From Actinomycetota bacterium (lineage in GTDB: Bacteria > Actinomycetota > Thermoleophilia > Solirubrobacterales > Solirubrobacteraceae), in NCBI GenBank assembly GCA_005888335.1, contig VAWY01000150.1, forward strand, positions 1-9,845: a stretch of DNA of 9,845 bases, read 5' to 3'. This document shows, one piece after another, positions 1-6,545 of the stretch. Numbering within the stretch: the stretch's first letter is position 1; each line of letters opens with the position of its first letter. Under the pieces are notes generated by a model that saw only the letters and a list, made by a program, of their open reading frames with translations, was not told where the DNA came from and did no database searches. Position numbers and translations under genes: made by a program.

Positions 1-504
1 ACGCCGCCCGCCGCGCCGTGCACGAGCACCGTCTCACCGGCCTTCAGGCGCCCGCGCGTCACGAGCGCGAAGTACGCGGTGTGGTAGTTGACGATCAATC
101 CTGCGCCCTCGACGAAGTCCAGCGCCTCGGGCGTCGGCGCAGTGGAAGGTCCGGGCGCGAGTTCGAGATATCCCTCGCCGAGCAGCGTCTTGGCGCGCAC
201 GATCGCCTTCGCTCCCGATCGCACCGGTGCGTATTGGTCGTCGATTTCGACGGTGGCTATGGCGCGGTTGCCCTGTCGGCGCAGCGCCGCGACGCGGCCG
301 ATGACGACGCCCGACATCTGGACGTCTGAGCCCTCGACGAGGTTCAGCGCGCGCGGCAGCGGGATGTCGAAGCGGTAGCCCTTGGGCTCGAGCGGCAGCG
401 TCCCGCCGAACCCCCCGGAACGTCAGGAGCGTGAGCACGACGCAGGCCAGAGCGAATCCAGCGGGGAGGACGAGACGGCGCCAGTGTGGGGTGTGCGTTT
501 CCAT
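1..504 (-). pseudogene. Frameshifted Mce protein fused in frame to quinone oxidoreductase (partial)
   Basis: The gene starts at ATG 504, two bases after the stop of the upstream Mce gene, so it belongs to that operon. Residues 1-30 hold a basic start and one membrane segment (LVLPAGFALACVVLTLLTF), as in Mce/MlaD proteins. The frame then breaks at six G (positions 416-411 on the minus strand). Dropping one G restores FRGFGGTLPLEPKGYRF and a typical MCE domain, with VEGSDVQMSGVVIGRV and ending KTLLGEGYLELAPG near position 152. From about 137 to the left edge the same frame reads EALDFVEGAGLIVNYHTAYF and then GETVLVHGAAGG. This is the mid-region and the start of the Rossmann nucleotide-binding motif of NADPH:quinone oxidoreductases. 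The catalytic GroES-like domain of that enzyme and the C-terminal half of the Mce protein are both missing. I read it as a broken chimera or an assembly join, not a working protein. The MCE and oxidoreductase identities are secure; the origin is not. Confidence 0.75.
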
Positions 505-506
505 GG

Positions 507-1763
507 CTAGTGGGGGCAGAGGCCGGCGACGCCGAGGATCTTCTGGAGCTGCTCGTTGTCCTGCAGGCCGTCGCAGTCGACGATGCGGGTCGCGCGGATG
601 ATGTTGCCGTGGGCGTCCGCCGGGTCGAAGGCGGAGCTGACGTTGTGGGCCGCCCACGGCAGCCAGAAGAGAAATCCCTCGTCGTCGCCGGGCGGGTTGT
701 ACGCCAGCTCGTTGAGGAAATAGAGGAAGCTGCGAGTCGCGCTCGTCAGGTGCGGGGCCGTCGCCACCAGGTTGGCGACCGTCGGACTGGTCTGGCGAAC
801 GAGCGGACGAGCCCCGCGGACGTGGGGACGAACATCGCGCCGGAGCGTGCGCTCGGCCAGCGCGGTGAACGGACGCACCTGGCGCAGCGTGGCCGGCAGG
901 CGTCGGACTCCCGGCAGGAGGGCGTGGAGGGTGGGCCGCAGCTCGTCCGCGAATGGGCCGAGGCGCGACAGGGTCGACTCGGTCACGCGCAGGGTGCCGG
1001 GCAGTTGCGCCAGTGCGTCTCGGAACGGCCTCTCCTCGCGCGCGAGCGCGCCAAGCGTCCGGTTGCCGGCAGCCACGACACTCGCAAGCTGCCCGTCCCG
1101 CGACGCCGCGTTGGTGACGACGGCGACGTTGTGCACGAGGCGCGACAGCTGGACGCGGCGCCGGGCGACCGCGTGGCTGATGCGGCCGACCTGCGCGGCC
1201 GTCGGTCCGAACGTAGCCAGCGCGCGGCGAAGGTCATCGGCGCGCCCCCGGGTCCCCTGGTCCAGCGAGGAGATCAGCGAGGACAGGAAGGTGCGCGTGT
1301 CGGCATCGAGGTTCGAGAGCAGATCGGCGAGCGGGACCGGCGTTTGCGTGTGGTCCACGGCGATCGTCGCCCCGTCGGTGAGCGCGCGTGCCGGCGGGCG
1401 CCCGGGGCTGAGCGCGATCTGCATGTCCTTCAGCGGCGTGATCGGGTCGAGGATCGCGCTCGCGTCCGCGTAGACGTGGGGAAGCTGCTCGCGGCGCAGC
1501 TCCATCGTCACGAGGGCCTTGCCGTCGGCCAGCCGCGCGCCGGTGACCTGGCCGACCTTCACGCCGGCGACGTTGACCGGCTGACCGATGCCCGCGATCA
1601 CGCCGTCGGCCTCGGTGAACATCGCCTTGATCGTGTAGGTGTCGCGGAAGGGGTTGGGCGCGCGCTGCTTGATGAGCAGGTACGCGGACGACGCGAGCCC
1701 CAGCGTTCCGAGCACGGCGAACACGGCCAGGAACCGGAGGTACGTCGCTGCCCGGGTGCGCAT
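507..1763 (-). CDS. MCE-family (MlaD-like) lipid-transport protein, full length
   Basis: This 418-residue protein has a basic N-terminus, one membrane anchor (about residues 10-32) and an MCE domain at about 42-120, with FTEADGVIAGIGQPVNVAGV and ending in MQIALSPG. A long, probably helical region follows (about 145-350), and the C-terminus carries the usual actinobacterial Mce pattern FLFWLPWAAHN and DPADAHG. Mce proteins form hexameric tubes that move lipids or sterols across the envelope together with YrbE/MlaE permeases and an Mkl/MlaF ATPase. None of those partners is in this window. I chose ATG 1763 because it puts the membrane anchor at the N-terminus and shares its A with the stop of the preceding Mce fragment (TGATG). 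The frame is open upstream to about 2120, but that part looks non-coding. The stop at 507 lies two bases before the next Mce start. The family is certain; the substrate is not known. Confidence 0.9.
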   Translation of the reverse strand: MRTRAATYLRFLAVFAVLGTLGLASSAYLLIKQRAPNPFRDTYTIKAMFTEADGVIAGIGQPVNVAGVKVGQVTGARLADGKALVTMELRREQLPHVYADASAILDPITPLKDMQIALSPGRPPARALTDGATIAVDHTQTPVPLADLLSNLDADTRTFLSSLISSLDQGTRGRADDLRRALATFGPTAAQVGRISHAVARRRVQLSRLVHNVAVVTNAASRDGQLASVVAAGNRTLGALAREERPFRDALAQLPGTLRVTESTLSRLGPFADELRPTLHALLPGVRRLPATLRQVRPFTALAERTLRRDVRPHVRGARPLVRQTSPTVANLVATAPHLTSATRSFLYFLNELAYNPPGDDEGFLFWLPWAAHNVSSAFDPADAHGNIIRATRIVDCDGLQDNEQLQKILGVAGLCPH

Positions 1764-1924
1764 CAGCGGCCACCCTTCGTCTGCCAGGTGGGTGGGGGCC
1801 CCGATCGCCTGGTCAGGTCGGGCAGCGGCTGGGCGGTGCACCGCTCGTCTGGACGGTACGGCGGCTCGACGTTGAAGCCCAGCCAGGTCGGTCGAACACC
1901 ATCGATCTCGGGGCAGCGCTGCTG
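1763..1924 (-). pseudogene. C-terminal remnant of an upstream Mce protein
   Basis: Just upstream of the full-length Mce gene, another frame reads CPEIDGVRPTWLGFNVEPPY followed by RPDERCTAQPLPDL, and stops with a TGA that shares its A with the next ATG. A CPE-[LI]-DG motif followed by PPYRPD and a Cys is typical of the extreme C-terminus of actinobacterial Mce proteins. The overlap also fits an mce operon. Upstream of about 1924 the frame stays open to 2062, but the translation becomes arginine-rich and unlike an Mce protein, and neither of the other two minus frames continues the family. The gene therefore seems to have lost all but its last 50 or so residues. The exact breakpoint cannot be placed by eye. 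Confidence 0.65.
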
Positions 1925-2096
1925 GCTGGACGGCGCGCCCGCGAGGCCGGCACGACGGCGGCGCCGGCGGTGGCGACCAAAGGGGCATGAGGTCCGCGGC
2001 GTTCCGCGTGGCTGACCGCCCCAAAACTGCCCCACAGAACGGTGGCCGTGCCCAAAAATGGCTTAGCCAAGCCAAATCCAGGCCGCTCCGGGGAGA
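1925..2096. other. Non-coding junction between mce remnant and tRNA scar
   Basis: I see no credible gene in these 172 bases. Around 2018-2080 the stretch is richer in A/T than its surroundings. It holds two similar motifs, GCCCCAAAACTG (2018-2029) and GCCCAAAAATGG (2050-2061), and a short inverted repeat GGCTT-AGCC-AAGCC (2060-2073). If the tRNA fragment next to it is an integration scar, this is the end of the inserted element, and such repeats could be integrase arm-binding sites. That role is speculative. Confidence 0.4.
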
Positions 2097-2152
2097 TCTC
2101 GAAAACCGTTGGTCGCGCAAGCGGCTCGAGGGTTCGAATCCCTCCCACTCCG
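2097..2152 (+). tRNA. 3' fragment of tRNA-Ser(CGA), probable attachment-site scar
   Basis: The fragment begins at the anticodon loop CTCGAAA (2098-2104, anticodon CGA at 2100-2102). It continues with the 3' anticodon strand ACCGT and a long serine-type variable arm (GTCGC-GCAA-GCGGC, a perfect 5-bp stem). Next come the T arm GAGGG-TTCGAAT-CCCTC, the acceptor strand CCACTCC and the discriminator G2152. The encoded bases after it are CCT, so the CCA end is not encoded. The 5' half is absent: the five bases before the loop (GAGAT) do not pair with ACCGT, and no GGAGTGG acceptor strand exists upstream in the mce region. It cannot form a working tRNA alone. Tyrosine integrases often recombine at the anticodon loop and leave exactly this 3' fragment at the far end of an inserted element. 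Confidence 0.8.
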
Positions 2153-2164
2153 CCTATCGGAAAC

Positions 2165-2188
2165 GGCCCTGGAAAGCAGGGCCTTTTT
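2165..2188 (+). terminator. Intrinsic terminator behind the tRNA-Ser fragment
   Basis: A perfect 7-bp GC-rich stem (GGCCCTG, loop GAAAG, CAGGGCC) is followed at once by five T on the plus strand, 12 bases after the tRNA discriminator base. It is oriented to end transcription of the tRNA, so it probably belonged to the original tRNA-Ser gene. It has no T run on the minus strand and so does not obviously serve the acyl-CoA synthetase. Confidence 0.85.
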
Positions 2189-2311
2189 GGGCCTTTTCAG
2201 CGCGTCGCGCCCCGGAAATGCAACAGGGCAAGGCGCACGTCAGGCGTCGCGCGCCGGCCTGGAGCGGCGTGCGGATGCGAGCTGCCGCGGTGCGGGCCGG
2301 TCGGACCTGAC

Positions 2312-3886
2312 CTACGCCTGCGACCGTGCGCGGTCGCGCAGCACGAACTTCTGGATCTTGCCCGTGCCGGTCTTGGGCAGCTCGTCGACGACCTCGACCG
2401 CCTTGGGCACCTTGAAGCGCGCCAGACGGGCACGGACGAAGTCCTGGATCTCCTCCAGGTCCAGGGAGGCGTCCGCCTCGGTGGTCGTCACGAACGCGAC
2501 CGGCACCTCGCCCCATTTGTCGTCCGGACGCCCGACCACGGCTGCCTCGGAGATCGCGGGATGGGCGCTGAGCGCCTGCTCCACCTCGATGGTCGCGATG
2601 TTCTCGCCGCCGGAGATCACCACGTCCTTGAGGCGGTCGCGCAGCTCGACGTAGCCGTCGGGGTGCATCACGGCCAGATCGCCCGAGTGGAACCATCCGC
2701 CGGCGAAAGCCCTGGCGGTGGCCTCCTCGTCGCGGTAGTAGCCCAACATCACGTTGTTGCCGCGCATGACGACCTCGCCGACCGTCTCGCCGTCACGTGG
2801 AACGTCGCGCATCTCCTGGTCGACGACCCGCAGACGCTCGCTGACCACCGTGGAGACGCCTTGGCGCGCACGCAGCCGCGCCTGCTCGGCGCCCGGGCGC
2901 TCATCCCAGTCGGGGTTCCAGGCACACACCGCGAACGGCCCGTAGCTCTCGGTCAGCCCGTACAGATGCGTGACGGCGATGTTGAGCGCCGCGGCGCGCT
3001 CGAACAGCGTGGGCGAGGGCGGCGCACCGCCCACGAACAGGCGGACCGGCTCGGAGCAGCGCGCGGCACGATCGCTCTCGAGCAGCATCGTTACCACGGT
3101 GGGCGCCGCGCAGATGTGCGTGACGCCGGCGCCGAGCAGCGCCTCCCAGATGGTGGCCGGATCGATCGCGGGTAGGCAGAGGTGCTGCCCGCCCATGGCC
3201 GTGACCGCCCACGTGTAGGCCCATCCGTTGCAGTGGAACATCGGCAGCGTCCACAGGTACGCGCTGCGCGGAGTGAGCCCGGCCTCGGCAACGACGCCGA
3301 GGCTGTGCAGGTACGCGCCCCGGTGCGACGTCATCACGCCCTTGGGGCGGCCCGTGGTCCCGGAGGTGTAGTTGATGGAGATCAAGGCGCGCTCGTCACC
3401 CGGGTGGGCGAGCTCGGCCGGGCGGGCCGCGGCGAGGAGCGACTCGTACTCATCGCTCCCGTCTCCCTCGGGCTCCACCCACACGACTCGGGGACCGGGC
3501 GCGCCCAGCTGGGCGAGCGCCTCCTCGAGCGGTGTCCGCAGCGTGGTCGCCGCGATGACGGCCGACGCGCCGCAGTGCTCGAGGATGTAGGCGTACTCGC
3601 CACCGGAGAGCCGCGTGTTCAGCGGGACGAGCACGGCGTTGCTTGCTGGCACCGCGTAATGGAGCTCGAGCATGGACGCGACATTGGGCAGCAGCGCCGC
3701 GACCCGGTCACCCGCGCGGATCCCGAGCTCCGCGGCGAGACCACCGACCAGTCGGCGGACGCGCTCATGGTGCTCGGCGTAGGTCCAGCTCCGGCCACCG
3801 TCCCGCACGGCCGGCCGCTCGGCCCACACGTCAGCGCTGCGCTCGAGGAATGCGAGCGGCGTCAAGGGCGCGTCAGAGACGGTCAT
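2312..3886 (-). CDS. Acyl-CoA synthetase (AMP-forming, FadD-like)
   Basis: This 524-residue adenylate-forming ligase is full length for the family. Visible motifs are the P-loop YTSGTTGRPKGV (173-184), PMFHCNGW (215-222), YGLTESYGP (309-317), SGDLAVMHPDGYVELRDRLK (401-420) with ISGGENI after it, and PKTGTGKIQK near the C-terminus, where K510 is the expected catalytic lysine. The enzyme activates a carboxylic acid to an acyl-adenylate and then to the CoA thioester in the cytoplasm. Chain length and substrate cannot be read from sequence, and aromatic or medium-chain acids are both possible. ATG 3886 has a G-rich stretch (GTGGGGG) a few bases upstream. The gene lies 74 bases after the ABC permease with no terminator between, so it may be co-transcribed and act on a product of the imported compound. 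It is the first intact gene to the right of the tRNA-Ser scar. Confidence 0.92.
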   Translation of the reverse strand: MTVSDAPLTPLAFLERSADVWAERPAVRDGGRSWTYAEHHERVRRLVGGLAAELGIRAGDRVAALLPNVASMLELHYAVPASNAVLVPLNTRLSGGEYAYILEHCGASAVIAATTLRTPLEEALAQLGAPGPRVVWVEPEGDGSDEYESLLAAARPAELAHPGDERALISINYTSGTTGRPKGVMTSHRGAYLHSLGVVAEAGLTPRSAYLWTLPMFHCNGWAYTWAVTAMGGQHLCLPAIDPATIWEALLGAGVTHICAAPTVVTMLLESDRAARCSEPVRLFVGGAPPSPTLFERAAALNIAVTHLYGLTESYGPFAVCAWNPDWDERPGAEQARLRARQGVSTVVSERLRVVDQEMRDVPRDGETVGEVVMRGNNVMLGYYRDEEATARAFAGGWFHSGDLAVMHPDGYVELRDRLKDVVISGGENIATIEVEQALSAHPAISEAAVVGRPDDKWGEVPVAFVTTTEADASLDLEEIQDFVRARLARFKVPKAVEVVDELPKTGTGKIQKFVLRDRARSQA

Positions 3887-3960
3887 CGAGCCCCCACCGG
3901 TCGTCGAAGGTGGACGGCGTCGAAACGGGCGGGCTGCATCACCGTTGACGATCCGTTGTC
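3887..3960 (-). other. Short gap between permease and acyl-CoA synthetase
   Basis: These 74 bases contain no hairpin with a T run, so the upstream ABC operon may read through into the synthetase. An 18-codon ORF (ATG 3939, stop 3883) overlaps the synthetase start as ATGA, but it lacks a clear ribosome-binding site and may be chance. No convincing promoter was seen. Confidence 0.4.
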
Positions 3961-5016
3961 TCAGATGACCCTCTGCGCGCCGCGCCGCCGGCCGAGGACG
4001 GTGGACAGGGCGACGGCGACGCCCAGTGCCGTGCCGGTGAAGACGGGGTCGACCCAGTCGGCGGCGCCCGCGAGCGTCAGCCCGTTGACGCTGAAGGCGA
4101 CGAAGGCGACGCCGATGATTGTGCCGGGCACGTTGAAGCGGCCCGGCCTGATCGTGCTGGCGCCCAGGAAGGCGGCCGACAGCGCCGCCAGCGTGTAGGC
4201 GTTGCCGATCTGCGGGTTGCCGGTGCCGGTGCGGGCGACCTGCAGGACCCCCGCGATCCCGGCGAGCAGCGCGGCGACCACGAAGCTGGCAAGCATGATG
4301 CGGTTGACCGGCATGCCGACGAGGCGCGCGGCGCGGGCGTTGGAGCCGACCGACACGAGGCGCCGCCCCTGGAGCGTCCAGCCGAGGCCGTAGGCGACCA
4401 GGAGCGCGACGAGCGCCACCAGCCAGGTCACTCGCGGCACGCCGAGCAGGTTCCCCGAGCCGAAGTCGACGAGGTGCTGCGAGACGCCCTGGAGGATGAC
4501 CTGGTCGTGCGTGTACAGGGAGACCAAGCCGCCCACGAGCGTCGCCGTGGCCAGCGTGATGATGAACGAGTTCACGCCGAGGTAGGCCACGAGCCAGCCG
4601 TTGACGGCGCCGACGACGAGCGCGCAGGCGAGCGCGATGGCGATCGCGCCGGTGAGCGGGACGCCGTGCGCCATGGCGCTCGCCACCGCGATCTGCGCCA
4701 TGCCGAGGACCGCGCCGATCGAGACGTCGAACTGCCCGGCCAGCAGCGGCACCATCGCCGCCAGCGCGGCGACGGCGATGACCGACTCGTTCGCGGCGAC
4801 GTTGCGCAGGTTGGCCGCCGTCAGGAAGGTCTCGGAGGTCGCGGGCAGCACGGCGAACACGATCAGCAGCACGCCGAGGAACGCGACGAGCGCGTAGCGC
4901 TCGGCGAGCCCGAGCAGCGCCGAGGAGCGGCTGGGGCCTGTTGCCCGTTTGGCGGCGGCCGGCTCGGTGACGCGAGCCTCGATCATGTCGCTCGCCCGTT
5001 CGCCTATCGTCGTCAT
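3961..5016 (-). CDS. Sugar-type ABC transporter permease (RbsC family)
   Basis: This 351-residue, strongly hydrophobic protein belongs to the branched-chain/ribose-type permease family (BPD_transp_2). It has a polar N-terminus of about 38 residues and then some eight to ten membrane segments. Family landmarks are GQFDVSIG (94-101, the RbsC GxFDLSVG motif), the cytoplasmic coupling loop GSNARAARLVGMPVNRI (224-240) and FLGASTIRPGRFNVPGT (283-299). A homodimer of this protein would form the channel for the neighbouring ATPase and binding protein. The ATG at 5016 overlaps the ATPase stop as ATGA. An AAGGAG ribosome-binding site (5024-5029, spacing 7) lies inside the end of the ATPase gene and supports the start. 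The substrate is not predictable: the family moves ribose, xylose and autoinducer-2 but also non-sugar compounds. Confidence 0.93.
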   Translation of the reverse strand: MTTIGERASDMIEARVTEPAAAKRATGPSRSSALLGLAERYALVAFLGVLLIVFAVLPATSETFLTAANLRNVAANESVIAVAALAAMVPLLAGQFDVSIGAVLGMAQIAVASAMAHGVPLTGAIAIALACALVVGAVNGWLVAYLGVNSFIITLATATLVGGLVSLYTHDQVILQGVSQHLVDFGSGNLLGVPRVTWLVALVALLVAYGLGWTLQGRRLVSVGSNARAARLVGMPVNRIMLASFVVAALLAGIAGVLQVARTGTGNPQIGNAYTLAALSAAFLGASTIRPGRFNVPGTIIGVAFVAFSVNGLTLAGAADWVDPVFTGTALGVAVALSTVLGRRRGAQRVI

Positions 5017-6545
5017 CGTCGATCTCCTTGGCCCTCGTAGGCCTGTCGGGTCACCCAGTCGCGTGTCACGTCGCCTTCGCGCTCGGCGACCACGCGGCCG
5101 CCCGCCAGCACGAGCACGCGGTCGGACACGTGCGCGAGCTCCTCGAAGTCCGAGCTGACGAGGATCGCCGCGGCGCCGTCGGCGACTGCGCGACGAACCT
5201 GCTGGTAGATCTCGGCGCGCGAGGCGATGTCCACGCCCTGGGTCGGCTCGTCGAGCAGCAGCACGCGCGTGCGGCGGCGCAGCCAGCGGTCGAGGACGAC
5301 CTTCTGCTGGTTGCCGCCCGAAAGCTGCAGCAGCGGCGCGGCGAGTGACGGCGCGCGGATGTCGAGTGCCTCGGCGTCGGCGCGCGCGTCCTCGCGCTCA
5401 CGGCGGTGGCGGAAGCGCCCGCCGCGCCAGTAGCGCGCCGGGTCGGCCGCCGACATGTTCTCCGGGATCCCGAGGTCGAGGAACGCGCTGTCGCGCGCGC
5501 GGTCCTCCGGCACATAGGCCAGCCCGGCCCGCATCCCATCGCGCGGTGAGCCGAGCGTCGCCGCGCGGCCTTCGACGCGGACTTCGCCGCCGTCCCGCGG
5601 CCGCGCGCCGAAGAGCAGCTCGAGCAGCGTCGTGCGCCCCGAGCCCACGAGCCCGCCGATGCCGAGCACCTCGCCCGGCGCGAGGTCGAAGCTCACGTCG
5701 CGCACCGGGCCGCCGCGCAGTCCCCGCACGCTCAGCACCGGCTCGCCGAGGCGCGGCGGCGGCATCTCGGGGTACACGCGGTCCAGCGAGGCCCCCACGA
5801 TGTCGCCGACGAGCGTGGCCTCGTCGAGCCCGGCGACGGGGCGCTCGGCCACCCGGTGGCCGTCGCGCAGGACGGTGACGCGGTCGCTGACCGAGAGCAC
5901 CTCGTCGAGGCGGTGGGAGACGTAGACGATCGCCTCGCCGGCGTCGGCGAGGCGCCGCACGGCCTCGAGCAGCACGTCGACCTCGTGGCCGGGCAGCGGC
6001 GCGGTGGGCTCGTCGAGGACGAGCACGGTGCGCTCCTCACCCTCGCCGCAGTGCAGGGCCCGCGCGATCGCCACCAGCGTGCGCTCGGCGGGGCGCAGGC
6101 CGGCGAGCGGGCGCTCGGGGGCGACGTCGGTCTCCAGGCGGCCGAGGACCTCCGCGGCCTGCCGGCGCGTGCGCCGCCAGTCGATCCGCCCGCGCCGGCG
6201 CGGATAGGGCCGCCCCGCGAAGACGTTCTCGGCCACCGACAGGGCGTCGAAGAGGCCGAGGTCCTGGTGGACGAAGCGCAGCCCGGCGCGCGAGGCCCAG
6301 GCAGGCGTCACGGCGTCGGAGGCGACGGTTTCGCCGGCGACGTCGATCGTGCCGCCGGGGTCACCGCGGTGGACCCCGGCCAGCACCTTGATCAGCGTTG
6401 ACTTCCCCGAGCCGTTGCCGCCCAGCAGGGCGTGTACCTCGCCGCGCCACACGTGCAGGGAGACGTCGACCAGCGCCCGCGTCCCGGGGAACGTCTTGCT
6501 CAGTCCCTCGACGGCGAGGACCCGCCCTGGCAGCGCGGTGCTCAC
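5013..6545 (-). CDS. Sugar-type ABC transporter ATPase, two nucleotide-binding domains (RbsA/MglA family)
   Basis: This 510-residue protein carries two ABC domains in tandem, as in RbsA, XylG and MglA. Domain 1 has Walker A GNGSGKST (43-50), a Q-loop at Q94, Walker B VLVLDEPT (174-181) and switch His H211. Its signature is LAGLRPAER (148-156) in place of a classic LSGGQ. Domain 2 has GLVGSGRTT (298-306, Arg in place of the Walker Lys), a good signature LSGGNQQK (408-415) and Walker B VLLLDEPTQGVD (428-439), but VSSDFEEL where a switch His would be. Two unequal sites are normal in this family. It powers import through the adjacent permease. The start is GTG 6545, overlapping the binding-protein stop as GTGA; the C-terminus overlaps the permease ATG. 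Confidence 0.93.
   Translation of the reverse strand: MSTALPGRVLAVEGLSKTFPGTRALVDVSLHVWRGEVHALLGGNGSGKSTLIKVLAGVHRGDPGGTIDVAGETVASDAVTPAWASRAGLRFVHQDLGLFDALSVAENVFAGRPYPRRRGRIDWRRTRRQAAEVLGRLETDVAPERPLAGLRPAERTLVAIARALHCGEGEERTVLVLDEPTAPLPGHEVDVLLEAVRRLADAGEAIVYVSHRLDEVLSVSDRVTVLRDGHRVAERPVAGLDEATLVGDIVGASLDRVYPEMPPPRLGEPVLSVRGLRGGPVRDVSFDLAPGEVLGIGGLVGSGRTTLLELLFGARPRDGGEVRVEGRAATLGSPRDGMRAGLAYVPEDRARDSAFLDLGIPENMSAADPARYWRGGRFRHRREREDARADAEALDIRAPSLAAPLLQLSGGNQQKVVLDRWLRRRTRVLLLDEPTQGVDIASRAEIYQQVRRAVADGAAAILVSSDFEELAHVSDRVLVLAGGRVVAEREGDVTRDWVTRQAYEGQGDRR

Noticed and set aside
486..2015. Long plus-strand ORF of 509 codons opposite the mce genes
   Set aside because: It is an antisense shadow: the protein is Arg/Gly/Val-rich with no family pattern, while the minus strand encodes recognisable Mce proteins.
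1764..2120. N-terminal extension of the full-length Mce protein to 2120
   Set aside because: The extra 119 residues would precede the membrane anchor, cross the tRNA fragment and overlap the upstream Mce C-terminus.
1813..2148. Minus-strand ORF starting MGGIRTLEPLARP
   Set aside because: Its start is the reverse complement of the tRNA 3' end, a well-known source of false ORFs.
1500..2152. A tRNA split by a group I intron at the anticodon loop
   Set aside because: No matching 5' half of tRNA-Ser was found in the roughly 600 bases upstream, and that space is mce coding sequence.
2041..2154. A complete tRNA-Ser gene ending at 2152
   Set aside because: No 5' acceptor strand GGAGTGG, no D arm and no pairing partner for the anticodon stem exist upstream; GGTGGCCG at 2041 resembles a D-arm start but has no fitting acceptor.
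2189..2311. Possible terminator or small gene between the tRNA scar and the acyl-CoA synthetase
   Set aside because: Beyond the plus-strand terminator at 2165-2188, no hairpin with a T run on the minus strand and no credible ORF was found.
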